36,831 nucleotides of DNA from an uncultured Prevotella sp. (GTDB lineage: Bacteria > Bacteroidota > Bacteroidia > Bacteroidales > Bacteroidaceae). The number at the start of each line of letters is the position of its first letter. Positions within the stretch are counted from its first letter, which is position 1. The translations under genes and the position numbers were made by a program. Location of the stretch: NCBI GenBank assembly GCA_946409435.1, contig CAMJWJ010000012.1, positions 1-36,831 of the forward strand, given 5' to 3'. Shown one piece after another: positions 22,510-30,101 of this stretch. Under the pieces are notes generated by a model. That model was not told the DNA's origin and searched no databases. It was given only the letters and a program-made list of their open reading frames with translations.

Positions 22510-24255
22510 ATGAAAAGACAACTACTCTTTCTTTTTGCCACAGTGCTGTCGCTGATGGCTTATGCCCAAGACCAAGTTCCGGCATTCCCAGGTGCTGAAG
22601 GCCACGGCCGCTACGTCACTGGCGGACGAGGCGGTACGGTGGTACACGTCACCAACCTGAAGAACAGCGGCACGGGGTCGTTCCGTGCAGCAGTCACCGG
22701 CGGCTCGAAACGCATCATTGTCTTCGACGTGGCAGGTGTCATACCCCTGACCAGCGACATTACGTTCAAGGACAACATCACCATCTGCGGCGAGACGGCC
22801 CCCTACCCCGGCATCACGCTACGTTACTATACGGTGCGCCCCGGTGCCAACAACATCATCCGTTTCATCCGCTTCCGTCGTGGACAGGAGAAGGACATCA
22901 ACGACGGTGCCGACGCCACATGGCAGCGCAACAAGACGGGCATCATCTTCGACCACTGTTCCTTCTCGTGGAGCATCGACGAGGTAGCATCCTTCTACGA
23001 CAACAACAACTTCACCATGCAGTGGTGTACTGTAGGCGAGAGTCTGGTGGATGCAGGCCACGGCAAGGGCGCCCACGGCTATGGCGGCATCTGGGGAGGC
23101 AAGCTGGCCTCGTTCCACCACAACCTGATACTGCACGTTGCCAACCGCTCGCCGCGTTTCAACGGTGCCCGCTACAACTGGACGGGCTATACCGGCAACA
23201 AGCTGTACAGCCAATACAACTGGAAGAACGCCGTACAGGCTGAAAACGTCGACTTCCGCAACTGCGTGGTCTACAATGCCAACGGATGCTACGGAGGACC
23301 TGGCGGTGGACAAATCAACATGGTGGGCAACTACTACAAGAGCGGTCCTGCTGCCAGCGTAACCCGACTGACCACCGTCAGCATCGGCAACAGCGGTAAT
23401 TCAAAAGACAATGAGACATTCTGGGACATGACCAGCCGCTACTTCCTCGACGGCAACCAGATAGACGGCAAAGATGCCAGCTGGGAGAAGATGTCATACG
23501 ACAGTGGCATACCCACGCTGAACGGTCAGCGATATACCAACGACCCCAACCACTACTACGGCGAGGACCTCACCTACACACAAATTAACGGTACTGACTG
23601 CCTGCCCATCAAGCTGGACGACGCTGCACCTATTGGCGAGATGACCACCCACACGGCTCCCATCGCCTTCGACAAAGTGCTTGACTATGCCGGTGCCTCG
23701 ATGTATCGTGACGAGGTGGACGAGCGCTATGCCAACGAGGCACGCACTGGAACAGCTACCTACAAGGGATCTGTCACCAACAAGTGGGGACTCATTGACG
23801 TTGTGGCCGACTGCGAAGGCTACACCGAAGCTAACTTCCCCACCGGCCAGCGCGAGGCAGGCTACGACACCGACGGTGATGGCATACCAGATGAGTGGGA
23901 GGTGGCCAACGGCCTGAACCCCAACCTCAAGAGCGACGGTGCCAAGAAGACGCTCGACACCGAGCGTGGATGGTACACCAATCTGGAAGTCTATCTCAGC
24001 TCCATTACCGAGGACATCATGAAGGCTGGCAACGCCGACGGTGACAGCAACTTCACAGAATACTATCCGAGTTATAAGAAACCTGGCATAAAGGGTGACA
24101 TGAACGGTGACGGTGTAGTCAACGCACTCGACATCCAGATCATCATTAATGCATCAATTGAAGGCTCTACTGATGCGATGTTCGACATGAATGGTGACGG
24201 CATAACCAATGCGCTTGACATCCAGACAGTCATCATGATGGCCGCCGAAGTTTAG
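22510..24255 (+). CDS. Secreted pectate lyase, PL1-type, with dockerin-like C-terminus
   Basis: Exported polysaccharide lyase of 581 residues that would cleave polygalacturonate by beta-elimination. Signal peptide MKRQLLFLFATVLSLMAYAQ. The PL1 beta-helix (about 22-440) starts FPGAEGHGRYVTGGRGG and has VIRFIRFRRGQ-like and HCSFSWSIDE strands typical of Bacteroidota pectate lyases. DTDGDGIPDEWEVANGLNP is a calcium-binding stretch. The last 55 residues hold two EF-hand-like repeats, DMNGDGVVNALDIQ (from D530) and DMNGDGITNALDIQ (from D559), resembling a type I dockerin. Products would suit the GH105 module next door. It has its own promoter. Confidence 0.93.
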   Translation: MKRQLLFLFATVLSLMAYAQDQVPAFPGAEGHGRYVTGGRGGTVVHVTNLKNSGTGSFRAAVTGGSKRIIVFDVAGVIPLTSDITFKDNITICGETAPYPGITLRYYTVRPGANNIIRFIRFRRGQEKDINDGADATWQRNKTGIIFDHCSFSWSIDEVASFYDNNNFTMQWCTVGESLVDAGHGKGAHGYGGIWGGKLASFHHNLILHVANRSPRFNGARYNWTGYTGNKLYSQYNWKNAVQAENVDFRNCVVYNANGCYGGPGGGQINMVGNYYKSGPAASVTRLTTVSIGNSGNSKDNETFWDMTSRYFLDGNQIDGKDASWEKMSYDSGIPTLNGQRYTNDPNHYYGEDLTYTQINGTDCLPIKLDDAAPIGEMTTHTAPIAFDKVLDYAGASMYRDEVDERYANEARTGTATYKGSVTNKWGLIDVVADCEGYTEANFPTGQREAGYDTDGDGIPDEWEVANGLNPNLKSDGAKKTLDTERGWYTNLEVYLSSITEDIMKAGNADGDSNFTEYYPSYKKPGIKGDMNGDGVVNALDIQIIINASIEGSTDAMFDMNGDGITNALDIQTVIMMAAEV

Positions 24256-24278
24256 GTCTGGCTGCTAATAAGCTCACA

Positions 24279-26897
24279 TCAGAACATCATGGTAAAGCCG
24301 AAGCGGACGCTATTTTTGCTACCGCGTACCGGCTCGTTATAGTTCATTCGACGCACATACTCTATCTGGAAGAAACGCAGGATGCCACGCACACCAGCTG
24401 AGATCTCCCAATAGGGTATGCGCGGATTCATGATACGCGTATCGTCGGGCAAGTACATGAGTACACGGCTGTCCTGATTGCGCTCCAGCGTAGGATTGTT
24501 CTTGTCAGAAAGTGCACCCCACAGCATCTTTACACCGATATACTCGCGCAGTCGCAGCTTCTTGATGAGCGGAATGCGGTTGAGTATCTTTCCCTGCATG
24601 TCCCAGTTCAGGTCGACACTGACGAAGCGGTCGTTGAGGAACTCCATGTTATAAAGCATGTTGAACATCTGCTTATGACTGAGGTACGACAGGTTAGAAG
24701 CTGGCATACACAACAGTGGGAACGGAACCTGACTCCACTGCACACCGCCTCGCGTGTAGAAGTCGATACGTCCCCAGCTGCTAAGCCACAGACGCTTGAA
24801 AATGCTGGCCTCGGTATAGTGGTAATGATAGTCGCCACCTAAGAAACCCTTGATACCCATTGTGTGACTCAGCGTCAGAATAGGAGCCTCGCGGTTGACT
24901 TTCAACCGGCGCTGCTTGGAGTTGGTATACAAAGCACCAGGGCTGTACTCTATCTCGGCACGCAACTCGGTAGTGCGGAAACTGATAGACCGCCGGTCTG
25001 CCAATAGTGGGTTGTCAGCCGACAATGGTGAGTTGTCAGCTGGTAATGGTGAATGACAAACTGGCACAAAGGCCATATTGCCTGCCGCCTCGTTCTTTTC
25101 TGCCTTCAGACTGAGCAGGGTGCGAAATCCCCAACGCTCCTCACGCTCGAAAGTCAGCTGCTGACGGTTGTAGAACTGCATCTTGTCGACCTTGGCCCAC
25201 TTCAAGGCGGTAAACATATTATCCTTGTCGGTAGTCAGGAACTTGTCTGACGGTGCATTGACGTCGTATGCTGTCAGAAACGAGATGTTACGCCGGGGAA
25301 ACTCGTCTGGCAGGTATTTCTTCCTATTCAGCGACCATGTCAGCAAACTACTGTAATAGGTTTTATGGCTCTTCCATCCTCGCGCCACGAAACCTTTCCA
25401 GAACAAGTGTGGAGAAAGGTTAGCCGTGGTCTGGGCCCCGATGCGGGTGCGCAGTCCGTCAATGAAGTTACTACTGATCATCGAGGTCACGGGACCAATG
25501 TCCACCTTGCTTTCCTCTCCTGTCTCGATGAAGTTCTCAGCCAGTAGTTTAAATCCCCAGAGCACAATCTTAAAGCCGGGCACCCGCTGCATTCTCTTCA
25601 GAAATTCATCCATCGAGCCTTCACTCTTCGTCAGTTCCACCTTACGATGCTGCTGCCAGAAAGCGACATCGCGTTTTCCTGCATCATGTTCCACAACGGT
25701 CTTCTCACGACCCTTGAACAGATCGTCGGGAATCTCGTTAAACTGATAGTCCGACAAGCGTGTACTACGGATAGCGACACCCTTCTGAATGAAGTCGAAC
25801 AGTACCAGCTCGACTATCATGTCGTCAACCGTCAGCACCCATTCGCCAGTAGGCAACTGGCTGAACTCCTGCACAACCTTCAAGCCCTCGACAAAGTTGA
25901 CGTCGGTCTGGTTAGGCAGGATCAGCTCGCAGCGCTTCACCTGGAACGAGGAGTCCTTCAGGATGTACAGGTCGCCACGAAAGCCAAAGTCCTGCTGGTT
26001 GTTGGGCAGGAAGTGCACATGAATACACGAGTCACGGTCAATCTTCAGCGTGTCCTCGATATAGTAACGGTAGAAGCTGATGGCTCCGCTGCCGATAGGC
26101 GACGTGAAGGGATGCTGCAGCAGACGTACCTGGTCGTCGTAGATATTAACGTCGGTGAATACGTCTTTAGACATTGTATTGAGTATGTCGCCTGTCTGGA
26201 AGAAGTTGTTGATGCCCACCGACTTCTGTCCCGTGACAATATTCTTCTCGTCGTGCGGACTACGCCGGTAGATACGCTTCGTCACTGTCTCGTCGACACT
26301 TGCAGGCAGTATCAGTTTGCCTGTCTGCTCGCACTTCTCCACCTGATTGGTCAGCCACTTATGCTTGCCAAACTTCTCGACCTGCTCGGGTTTCACGTCG
26401 TTGAGGGCCAGCGTCAGCTTTTGATACTTGGTATATTGGTAGTAGTCCCGGTTCGACAAGTCCGTGCGCTTTTTCTGCGCTATCACGTTACGCATCAGTT
26501 CTACGGCCGGATTGTTCTTGCGACTGTAGCGGCGGCGCTTGGCTTTCACCGTCACCTCCTTCAGTGCTCGCGTGTCCTCGCGCAGCGACACAAACAGGTT
26601 GTGGGTATCGGCCCCGATGTCAAACGTACGTGACCTATAGCCCAACACGCTGACCGTCAGTCTTCCGCCCTTGATATGCCGGATGGTGAAACGCCCGCTA
26701 TGGTCGGCGACTGTAGCCGCCTGCTTGCCCTTATACTGTATGCTGGCAAAACCAATGCTCTGCCCGCTGGCCTCATCCACCACATGTCCTGTGACTACCT
26801 GTTGAGCCACTACATTTACAGGCAGAATGGCAAAAATGATAAAAAGTAAAAAACATCCTACCCACTTGGGTACCATATTATAAAAACAGCTTATCAT
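24279..26897 (-). CDS. DUF5686 outer-membrane protein with carboxypeptidase-like regulatory domain
   Basis: Large predicted outer-membrane protein, 872 residues. A signal peptide (CFLLFIIFAILPVNVVAQ) is followed by a carboxypeptidase-regulatory-like beta-sandwich (GHVVDEASGQSIGFASIQYKGK, about 33-110), then the DUF5686 region with a probable C-terminal beta-barrel ending in RFGFTMMF, where the terminal Phe is typical of outer-membrane barrels. The function of DUF5686 is unknown; the domain set resembles parts of TonB-dependent systems. It is the last gene of a four-gene unit, 12 bp after the HAD gene. An in-frame 21-bp repeat (SPLPADNSPLSADN) sits in a probable loop at about 612-633. An internal Met at 8 is an alternative start. 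Confidence 0.85.
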   Translation of the reverse strand: MISCFYNMVPKWVGCFLLFIIFAILPVNVVAQQVVTGHVVDEASGQSIGFASIQYKGKQAATVADHSGRFTIRHIKGGRLTVSVLGYRSRTFDIGADTHNLFVSLREDTRALKEVTVKAKRRRYSRKNNPAVELMRNVIAQKKRTDLSNRDYYQYTKYQKLTLALNDVKPEQVEKFGKHKWLTNQVEKCEQTGKLILPASVDETVTKRIYRRSPHDEKNIVTGQKSVGINNFFQTGDILNTMSKDVFTDVNIYDDQVRLLQHPFTSPIGSGAISFYRYYIEDTLKIDRDSCIHVHFLPNNQQDFGFRGDLYILKDSSFQVKRCELILPNQTDVNFVEGLKVVQEFSQLPTGEWVLTVDDMIVELVLFDFIQKGVAIRSTRLSDYQFNEIPDDLFKGREKTVVEHDAGKRDVAFWQQHRKVELTKSEGSMDEFLKRMQRVPGFKIVLWGFKLLAENFIETGEESKVDIGPVTSMISSNFIDGLRTRIGAQTTANLSPHLFWKGFVARGWKSHKTYYSSLLTWSLNRKKYLPDEFPRRNISFLTAYDVNAPSDKFLTTDKDNMFTALKWAKVDKMQFYNRQQLTFEREERWGFRTLLSLKAEKNEAAGNMAFVPVCHSPLPADNSPLSADNPLLADRRSISFRTTELRAEIEYSPGALYTNSKQRRLKVNREAPILTLSHTMGIKGFLGGDYHYHYTEASIFKRLWLSSWGRIDFYTRGGVQWSQVPFPLLCMPASNLSYLSHKQMFNMLYNMEFLNDRFVSVDLNWDMQGKILNRIPLIKKLRLREYIGVKMLWGALSDKNNPTLERNQDSRVLMYLPDDTRIMNPRIPYWEISAGVRGILRFFQIEYVRRMNYNEPVRGSKNSVRFGFTMMF
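24998..25060. repeat. 21-bp tandem repeats within the DUF5686 gene
   Basis: Three copies start at 24998, 25019 and 25040 and share AATGGTGAGTTGTCAG-like blocks. The period is seven codons and gives PADNSPL/SADNPLL on the minus strand. Confidence 0.75.
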
Positions 26898-26909
26898 AGT
26901 TCTCTCAAC

Positions 26910-27596
26910 TTATAACAATTCTTTCAAATCAGTAATGATACGGTCAGGCACGGTCTCGTCAACAGGAGCATCAGTCCATTGTTCACCTCGTAACCAAACG
27001 GTGCGACAACCCACCTGACGGGCTGGCATAATGTCGCTTCCGAAACTGTCACCGACCACCGTTACAGCATCAGGCTCACACCCCAGACGGTCAACAGCCA
27101 GCCGGAAGATCTGAGGGTCGGGCTTGCGCACTCCGACGACAGCACTCTCAACTACATGGCTGAACAGTCCGTCGAGGCGGAACTCACGCAACACGGTCTG
27201 CAGATTACCATAGTAGTTGCTGACCAGTGCCAGCGGATAGCGCTCGTGTAACGTCATCAGCACGTCTCGGCTATGAGCCATATGCTGTACCGTTTGTTCG
27301 TAGACCATATCAACAAGCTGACTGATGTATTGCGGCTGTCCTACCCTTTCAAGCTGCAGGCTTAGTTTAATGAGCAGTGTCCTGTGAAACGTATCCTCAG
27401 GTATCACTACGCCTGGCTGGGCCATGTAACGCTCGGCGTAGACGTAAGCTTCGCGAAACGTAGCCTCGTCTGCCGGCACGCCGGTCTCCTTCCAACAGCG
27501 CCACAGGACCTGTCCCCAATGGTTGCCACCCGTATCGAGCGTGCCGCCATAGTCGAAGATGTACGCCTTTATATCATTATCTATCTGATGTCTCAT
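26910..27596 (-). CDS. HAD family hydrolase with atypical DYGGT motif
   Basis: HAD-superfamily phosphatase-like protein, 228 residues with a helical cap. Motif I reads DYGGTLD (Asp15): the nucleophile is kept, but the general acid/base Asp at +2 is Gly17. Motif II is VSN (Ser126), motif III Lys158 in VRKPDPQIF, motif IV GDSFGSD (Asp183 and Asp188). Phosphonatases and haloacid dehalogenases also lack the +2 Asp, so the chemistry may not be simple phosphate-ester hydrolysis. The start codon overlaps the stop of the ATP-grasp gene by one base (TAATG), implying coupling. The substrate is unknown. Confidence 0.85.
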   Translation of the reverse strand: MRHQIDNDIKAYIFDYGGTLDTGGNHWGQVLWRCWKETGVPADEATFREAYVYAERYMAQPGVVIPEDTFHRTLLIKLSLQLERVGQPQYISQLVDMVYEQTVQHMAHSRDVLMTLHERYPLALVSNYYGNLQTVLREFRLDGLFSHVVESAVVGVRKPDPQIFRLAVDRLGCEPDAVTVVGDSFGSDIMPARQVGCRTVWLRGEQWTDAPVDETVPDRIITDLKELL

Positions 27597-28438
27597 TATT
27601 GTCTCATTATTGTCTCGTACTTCTCACCTCTTATTATATCTCTCACCCTCGCAGCAATGGCTACTGCAGCTTCTTCCCTGCATCGTGAGAAAGTCGGCCA
27701 GTCGTTGAGGTCTATCAGCACCGACTGACCGTCGGGACGAATGATACAGTCGCCGCCATAGACATCCAGATGGATAATTGCCGCAGCCTCGTCCATTAGC
27801 TCGTGCAGCCGTACGGCATCATACGCATAATGATGAGGACGCCCGTTCCGGGCCTCGTCAGGAAACTTCCAGTCACCGTCGTCGCCAGGATAGTAGTAAC
27901 GGAAGAAGTCGGTGCCGCGGACACCATAGAACTTGACCAAATCGCCCGAGACGTGAGCCCTGACTTCAGTCACAAACACGCCACGAGCCATCATCTCATC
28001 GCTCTTGCGACAGGCTTCCTCGTAGTCCGCAGCGTACTGCACATCCTGTTCCGTCTCGCTGCTGCCGTAGCCGCGCTTCACCCAGTAACCATCATCGCCT
28101 ATCCGTGGGGGGACGGGCACATCCATTCCTTCCAGGATGCTCATCTGTACGTTTCGCATGTTACACAGCATGACGCTTGCCGTACAATTGACCACGGGTA
28201 TCTGCTCGCGTTCAAAATTTCCCAGCCAGTTCAGGGTGTCCTGCTTGCGCCCCATCGACACATAGGCATCAGCCTCAACAATGTCGCGAGGTATGTCTTC
28301 CACCACAATGTCCGCACACTTATAGCCCATCAGCTGCAACTGGCGACGAACAGCCGCCAGTATTGCCATGTCCTTACCCACGCTGTTAGGCGAGAATCGG
28401 GAAGCCCTTGCAATAAATGAAATCGTCGTCTGGCTCAT
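27596..28438 (-). CDS. ATP-grasp domain protein of unknown substrate
   Basis: ATP-dependent ligase- or kinase-like protein, 280 residues. The N-terminal domain (SFIARASRFSPNSVGKD) precedes an ATP-grasp core: YWVKRGYG with Lys121 as the likely ATP-binding residue, FVTEVRAHVSGDLVKFYGV as the central strands, and LIDLNDWPTFS (241-251) as the metal-binding D-x-N equivalent of RimK-like enzymes. The family joins a carboxylate to an amine or thiol, or phosphorylates inositol-like substrates; which applies is not visible. It lies 12 bp after the kinase gene and is coupled to the HAD gene. Confidence 0.7.
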   Translation of the reverse strand: MSQTTISFIARASRFSPNSVGKDMAILAAVRRQLQLMGYKCADIVVEDIPRDIVEADAYVSMGRKQDTLNWLGNFEREQIPVVNCTASVMLCNMRNVQMSILEGMDVPVPPRIGDDGYWVKRGYGSSETEQDVQYAADYEEACRKSDEMMARGVFVTEVRAHVSGDLVKFYGVRGTDFFRYYYPGDDGDWKFPDEARNGRPHHYAYDAVRLHELMDEAAAIIHLDVYGGDCIIRPDGQSVLIDLNDWPTFSRCREEAAVAIAARVRDIIRGEKYETIMRQ

Positions 28439-28450
28439 CTTCTCCGTATA

Positions 28451-29710
28451 TCACTTCAAGGGGAGGTCTACCCAGAAACACGAGCCCTTACCGAATTCTG
28501 ACTCTATGCCGACCTTCCCATCTATACTGAGAGCCAGACTACGGCAGATACTCAGTCCGAGGCCTGTACCTGGCACAAAATCGTCGACCTTGACAAACCG
28601 TTCAAACAAGTGGTCATTACAATCTTTCTGTGCGATACCTCTTCCCGTATCACGAACCCATATCCGCAAGCTGTCGTTCCTGACATCATACCCTAACGTC
28701 ACGCTGCCCTCATCGGTAAACTTGATGGCATTGTCTACATACTGGTTCAGTATTTCGGAAAGCCTGCGTCGATCCGTCACCGGCATCGGGTCAACGGGTT
28801 TCAGTTCAGTCTGCAGTGTCAGTCCCTTGCTGGTGGCCTTTTCGCTGAAACGATCGGCCACCTCCGCCAGCAACTTGTTCAGTTCAAGACTCGCCATATT
28901 TGCAGCCTCGTCGCCAGCCTCCAGTTTCGACATGTTCAGCATGTCGTCAAAGAGTCTCAGCAGCTGCGCATTGTTCTGCTTAATCAGCGTCACTAACTGG
29001 TCGCGCTCCTCTGCCGTTTTCGCCATCGACAGCACTTCGCTGAACCCGACAATGGCATTGAGCGGCGTACGGATCTCATGACTGACATTTGCCAGGAAAG
29101 CCGACTTCAAGCGGTCGCTCTCTTCGGCATGGTTACGGGCGTCTATCAGCGCCTGCTCTATCTCCTTCTGACGGTCTATCCGCATAGTCGTCCCCACAAT
29201 GCTTACCACGTTGCCATTCAGGTCACGCTGGTCAACCGTAGCATATAGCTCGCCCCAATAGCAACGATCGCTATGAGGTATGCGCATCTTGTATTCCATG
29301 TGGAACTCATCCAGCGTTCCACTGATGAAGCCCTGCAGGCCACGGTCCAAGTCCTTACGGTATTCTGGCAGCAGGTGATCAATAACAACACTCAGCGATG
29401 TGCCAGGAGGCAGCGACAGGCTGTTAGACATGTCACGATAGTCACTCTCAAAAGAAACCGTTAGCGTAGGCATGTCAAGACGCCACACCGACAACTTCAT
29501 CGTCTTCATCACCAAGTCGTACTCTATAGTGTGGCCTTTCACTTTTGCCAGATATTCCAGCTGGCGCTTCTGCCTGTGTATGTTACGCAGCTGGACATAA
29601 ATGAAAAAGAGTGCCAGCACAACCAGTGGTACAGCTATGATCCATACCAGAATATCAAGGCGTAACAGGTAGCCAAGATACATGAGAAATAACACTTTCA
29701 TCGTCGCCAT
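28451..29710 (-). CDS. Membrane sensor histidine kinase with PAS-like domain
   Basis: Sensor kinase of about 419 residues. One or two N-terminal membrane segments (LLRLDILVWIIAVPLVVLALFFIYV) are followed by a PAS-like region (about 60-170, EYKMRIPHSDRCYWGELYATVD), a HisKA dimerisation helix with phospho-acceptor His near 201 (FLANVSHEIRTPLNAI), and an ATPase domain with N box (VDNAIKF), G1 (DTGRGIA), F box (LFERFVK) and G2 (GTGLGLS). There is no receiver domain and no response regulator adjacent. The track start is a TTG; ATG at 29710 or at 29701 is more likely. It is first in a four-gene unit downstream of a triplicated promoter. Confidence 0.92.
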   Translation of the reverse strand: MATMKVLFLMYLGYLLRLDILVWIIAVPLVVLALFFIYVQLRNIHRQKRQLEYLAKVKGHTIEYDLVMKTMKLSVWRLDMPTLTVSFESDYRDMSNSLSLPPGTSLSVVIDHLLPEYRKDLDRGLQGFISGTLDEFHMEYKMRIPHSDRCYWGELYATVDQRDLNGNVVSIVGTTMRIDRQKEIEQALIDARNHAEESDRLKSAFLANVSHEIRTPLNAIVGFSEVLSMAKTAEERDQLVTLIKQNNAQLLRLFDDMLNMSKLEAGDEAANMASLELNKLLAEVADRFSEKATSKGLTLQTELKPVDPMPVTDRRRLSEILNQYVDNAIKFTDEGSVTLGYDVRNDSLRIWVRDTGRGIAQKDCNDHLFERFVKVDDFVPGTGLGLSICRSLALSIDGKVGIESEFGKGSCFWVDLPLK

Positions 29711-29737
29711 CAAGGATTATGTTTGCTCGTATGGCTG

Positions 29738-29768
29738 CAAAGTTACGAAAAAACGAGAGAAGAGCAAA
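29738..29768 (-). promoter_or_regulatory. Histidine-kinase promoter, proximal copy
   Basis: On the minus strand, TTTG (29768-29765) and TAACTTTG (29745-29738) are 19 bp apart, a consensus Bacteroidota promoter. The leader to the ATG would be about 20-25 nt. Confidence 0.85.
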
Positions 29769-29821
29769 ATAAATTTATTTATTTTTTCTTCCGAGTCCTC
29801 AGTAAGTTCGTCACGGAGTGA

Positions 29822-29852
29822 CAAAGTTACGAAAAAACGAGAGAAGAGCAAA
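29822..29852 (-). promoter_or_regulatory. Histidine-kinase promoter, middle copy
   Basis: Same TTTG-19-TAACTTTG arrangement as the proximal copy, 84 bp further from the gene. The last base of the GTGAC arm (29818-29822) is also the last base of the TTTG box. Confidence 0.8.
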
Positions 29853-29905
29853 ATAAATTTATTTATTTTTTCTTCCGAGTCCTCAGTAAGTTCGTCACGG
29901 AGTGA

Positions 29906-29935
29906 CAAAGTTACAAAAAACGAGAGAAGAGCAAA
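29906..29935 (-). promoter_or_regulatory. Histidine-kinase promoter, distal copy
   Basis: TTTG and TAACTTTG are 18 bp apart because one A of the spacer is lost, so this copy is probably weaker. Its dyad is at 29894-29906. Confidence 0.7.
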
Positions 29936-30016
29936 ATAAATTTACTTATTTTTTCTTCGAGTGCATAGTAACGTTGCCACAGAGTGGCATTGTTTCGTAA
30001 AATGTACTTTCGCTCG

Positions 30017-30056
30017 ACAATAAAAACAAAAAAAATGTTTTTTTGTTTTGTATTGT
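30017..30056. other. Long A/T inverted repeat over the methyltransferase -33 region
   Basis: The arms ACAATAAAAACAAAAAAA and its near-exact complement differ by one inserted base and are separated by only about 3 nt. The structure covers the TTTG -33 element (30047-30050). Confidence 0.7.
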
Positions 30057-30077
30057 TCTCGCTTATTCGTACCTTTG
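30047..30077 (+). promoter_or_regulatory. Promoter of the RlmL-like gene
   Basis: TTTG at 30047-30050 and TACCTTTG at 30070-30077 are 19 bp apart. The start codon is 25 bp downstream. Confidence 0.85.
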
Positions 30078-30101
30078 CAACAGATTTCTATATAATACAT
30101 A

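Larger units (their letters stand above)
29738..29988. repeat. 84-bp tandem repeat, three copies plus a remnant
   Basis: Copies start at 29738, 29822 and 29906, exactly 84 bp apart; the first two are almost identical and the third has two single-base deletions and a few substitutions. Each carries a full leftward promoter; copies 2 and 3 each have a GTCAC-GGA-GTGAC dyad next to the -7 box. The remnant after copy 3 has GCCAC-AGA-GTGGC at the equivalent place. Confidence 0.95.
29714..30101. other. 388-bp divergent intergenic region
   Basis: This gap between the histidine kinase (leftward) and the methyltransferase (rightward) holds three 84-bp repeats with leftward promoters, a fourth decayed half-unit with a dyad (29976-29988), a 40-bp A/T-rich inverted repeat (30017-30056) and the rightward methyltransferase promoter. 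Short ORFs in the repeats are by-products of the 84-bp period. Confidence 0.9.

Noticed and set aside
17527-24255. Complete polysaccharide utilisation locus
   Set aside because: There is no SusC/SusD pair or hybrid two-component regulator next to the pectin genes, so only two enzyme genes can be claimed.
25647-26633. 328-codon ORF antisense to the DUF5686 gene
   Set aside because: It has no signal, motif or promoter; the opposite strand encodes a coherent outer-membrane protein.
28451-29710. Hybrid two-component system
   Set aside because: The kinase ends after its ATPase domain; no receiver domain or DNA-binding domain is present, and none is encoded next to it.
29682-29939. Repetitive small ORFs on both strands in the divergent region
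   Set aside because: The 84-bp period is a multiple of three, so frames stay open by chance through the copies. The repeats carry promoters and no start signals support translation.
29738-29988. CRISPR array
   Set aside because: The repeats are directly adjacent with no unique spacers, and no cas genes are nearby.
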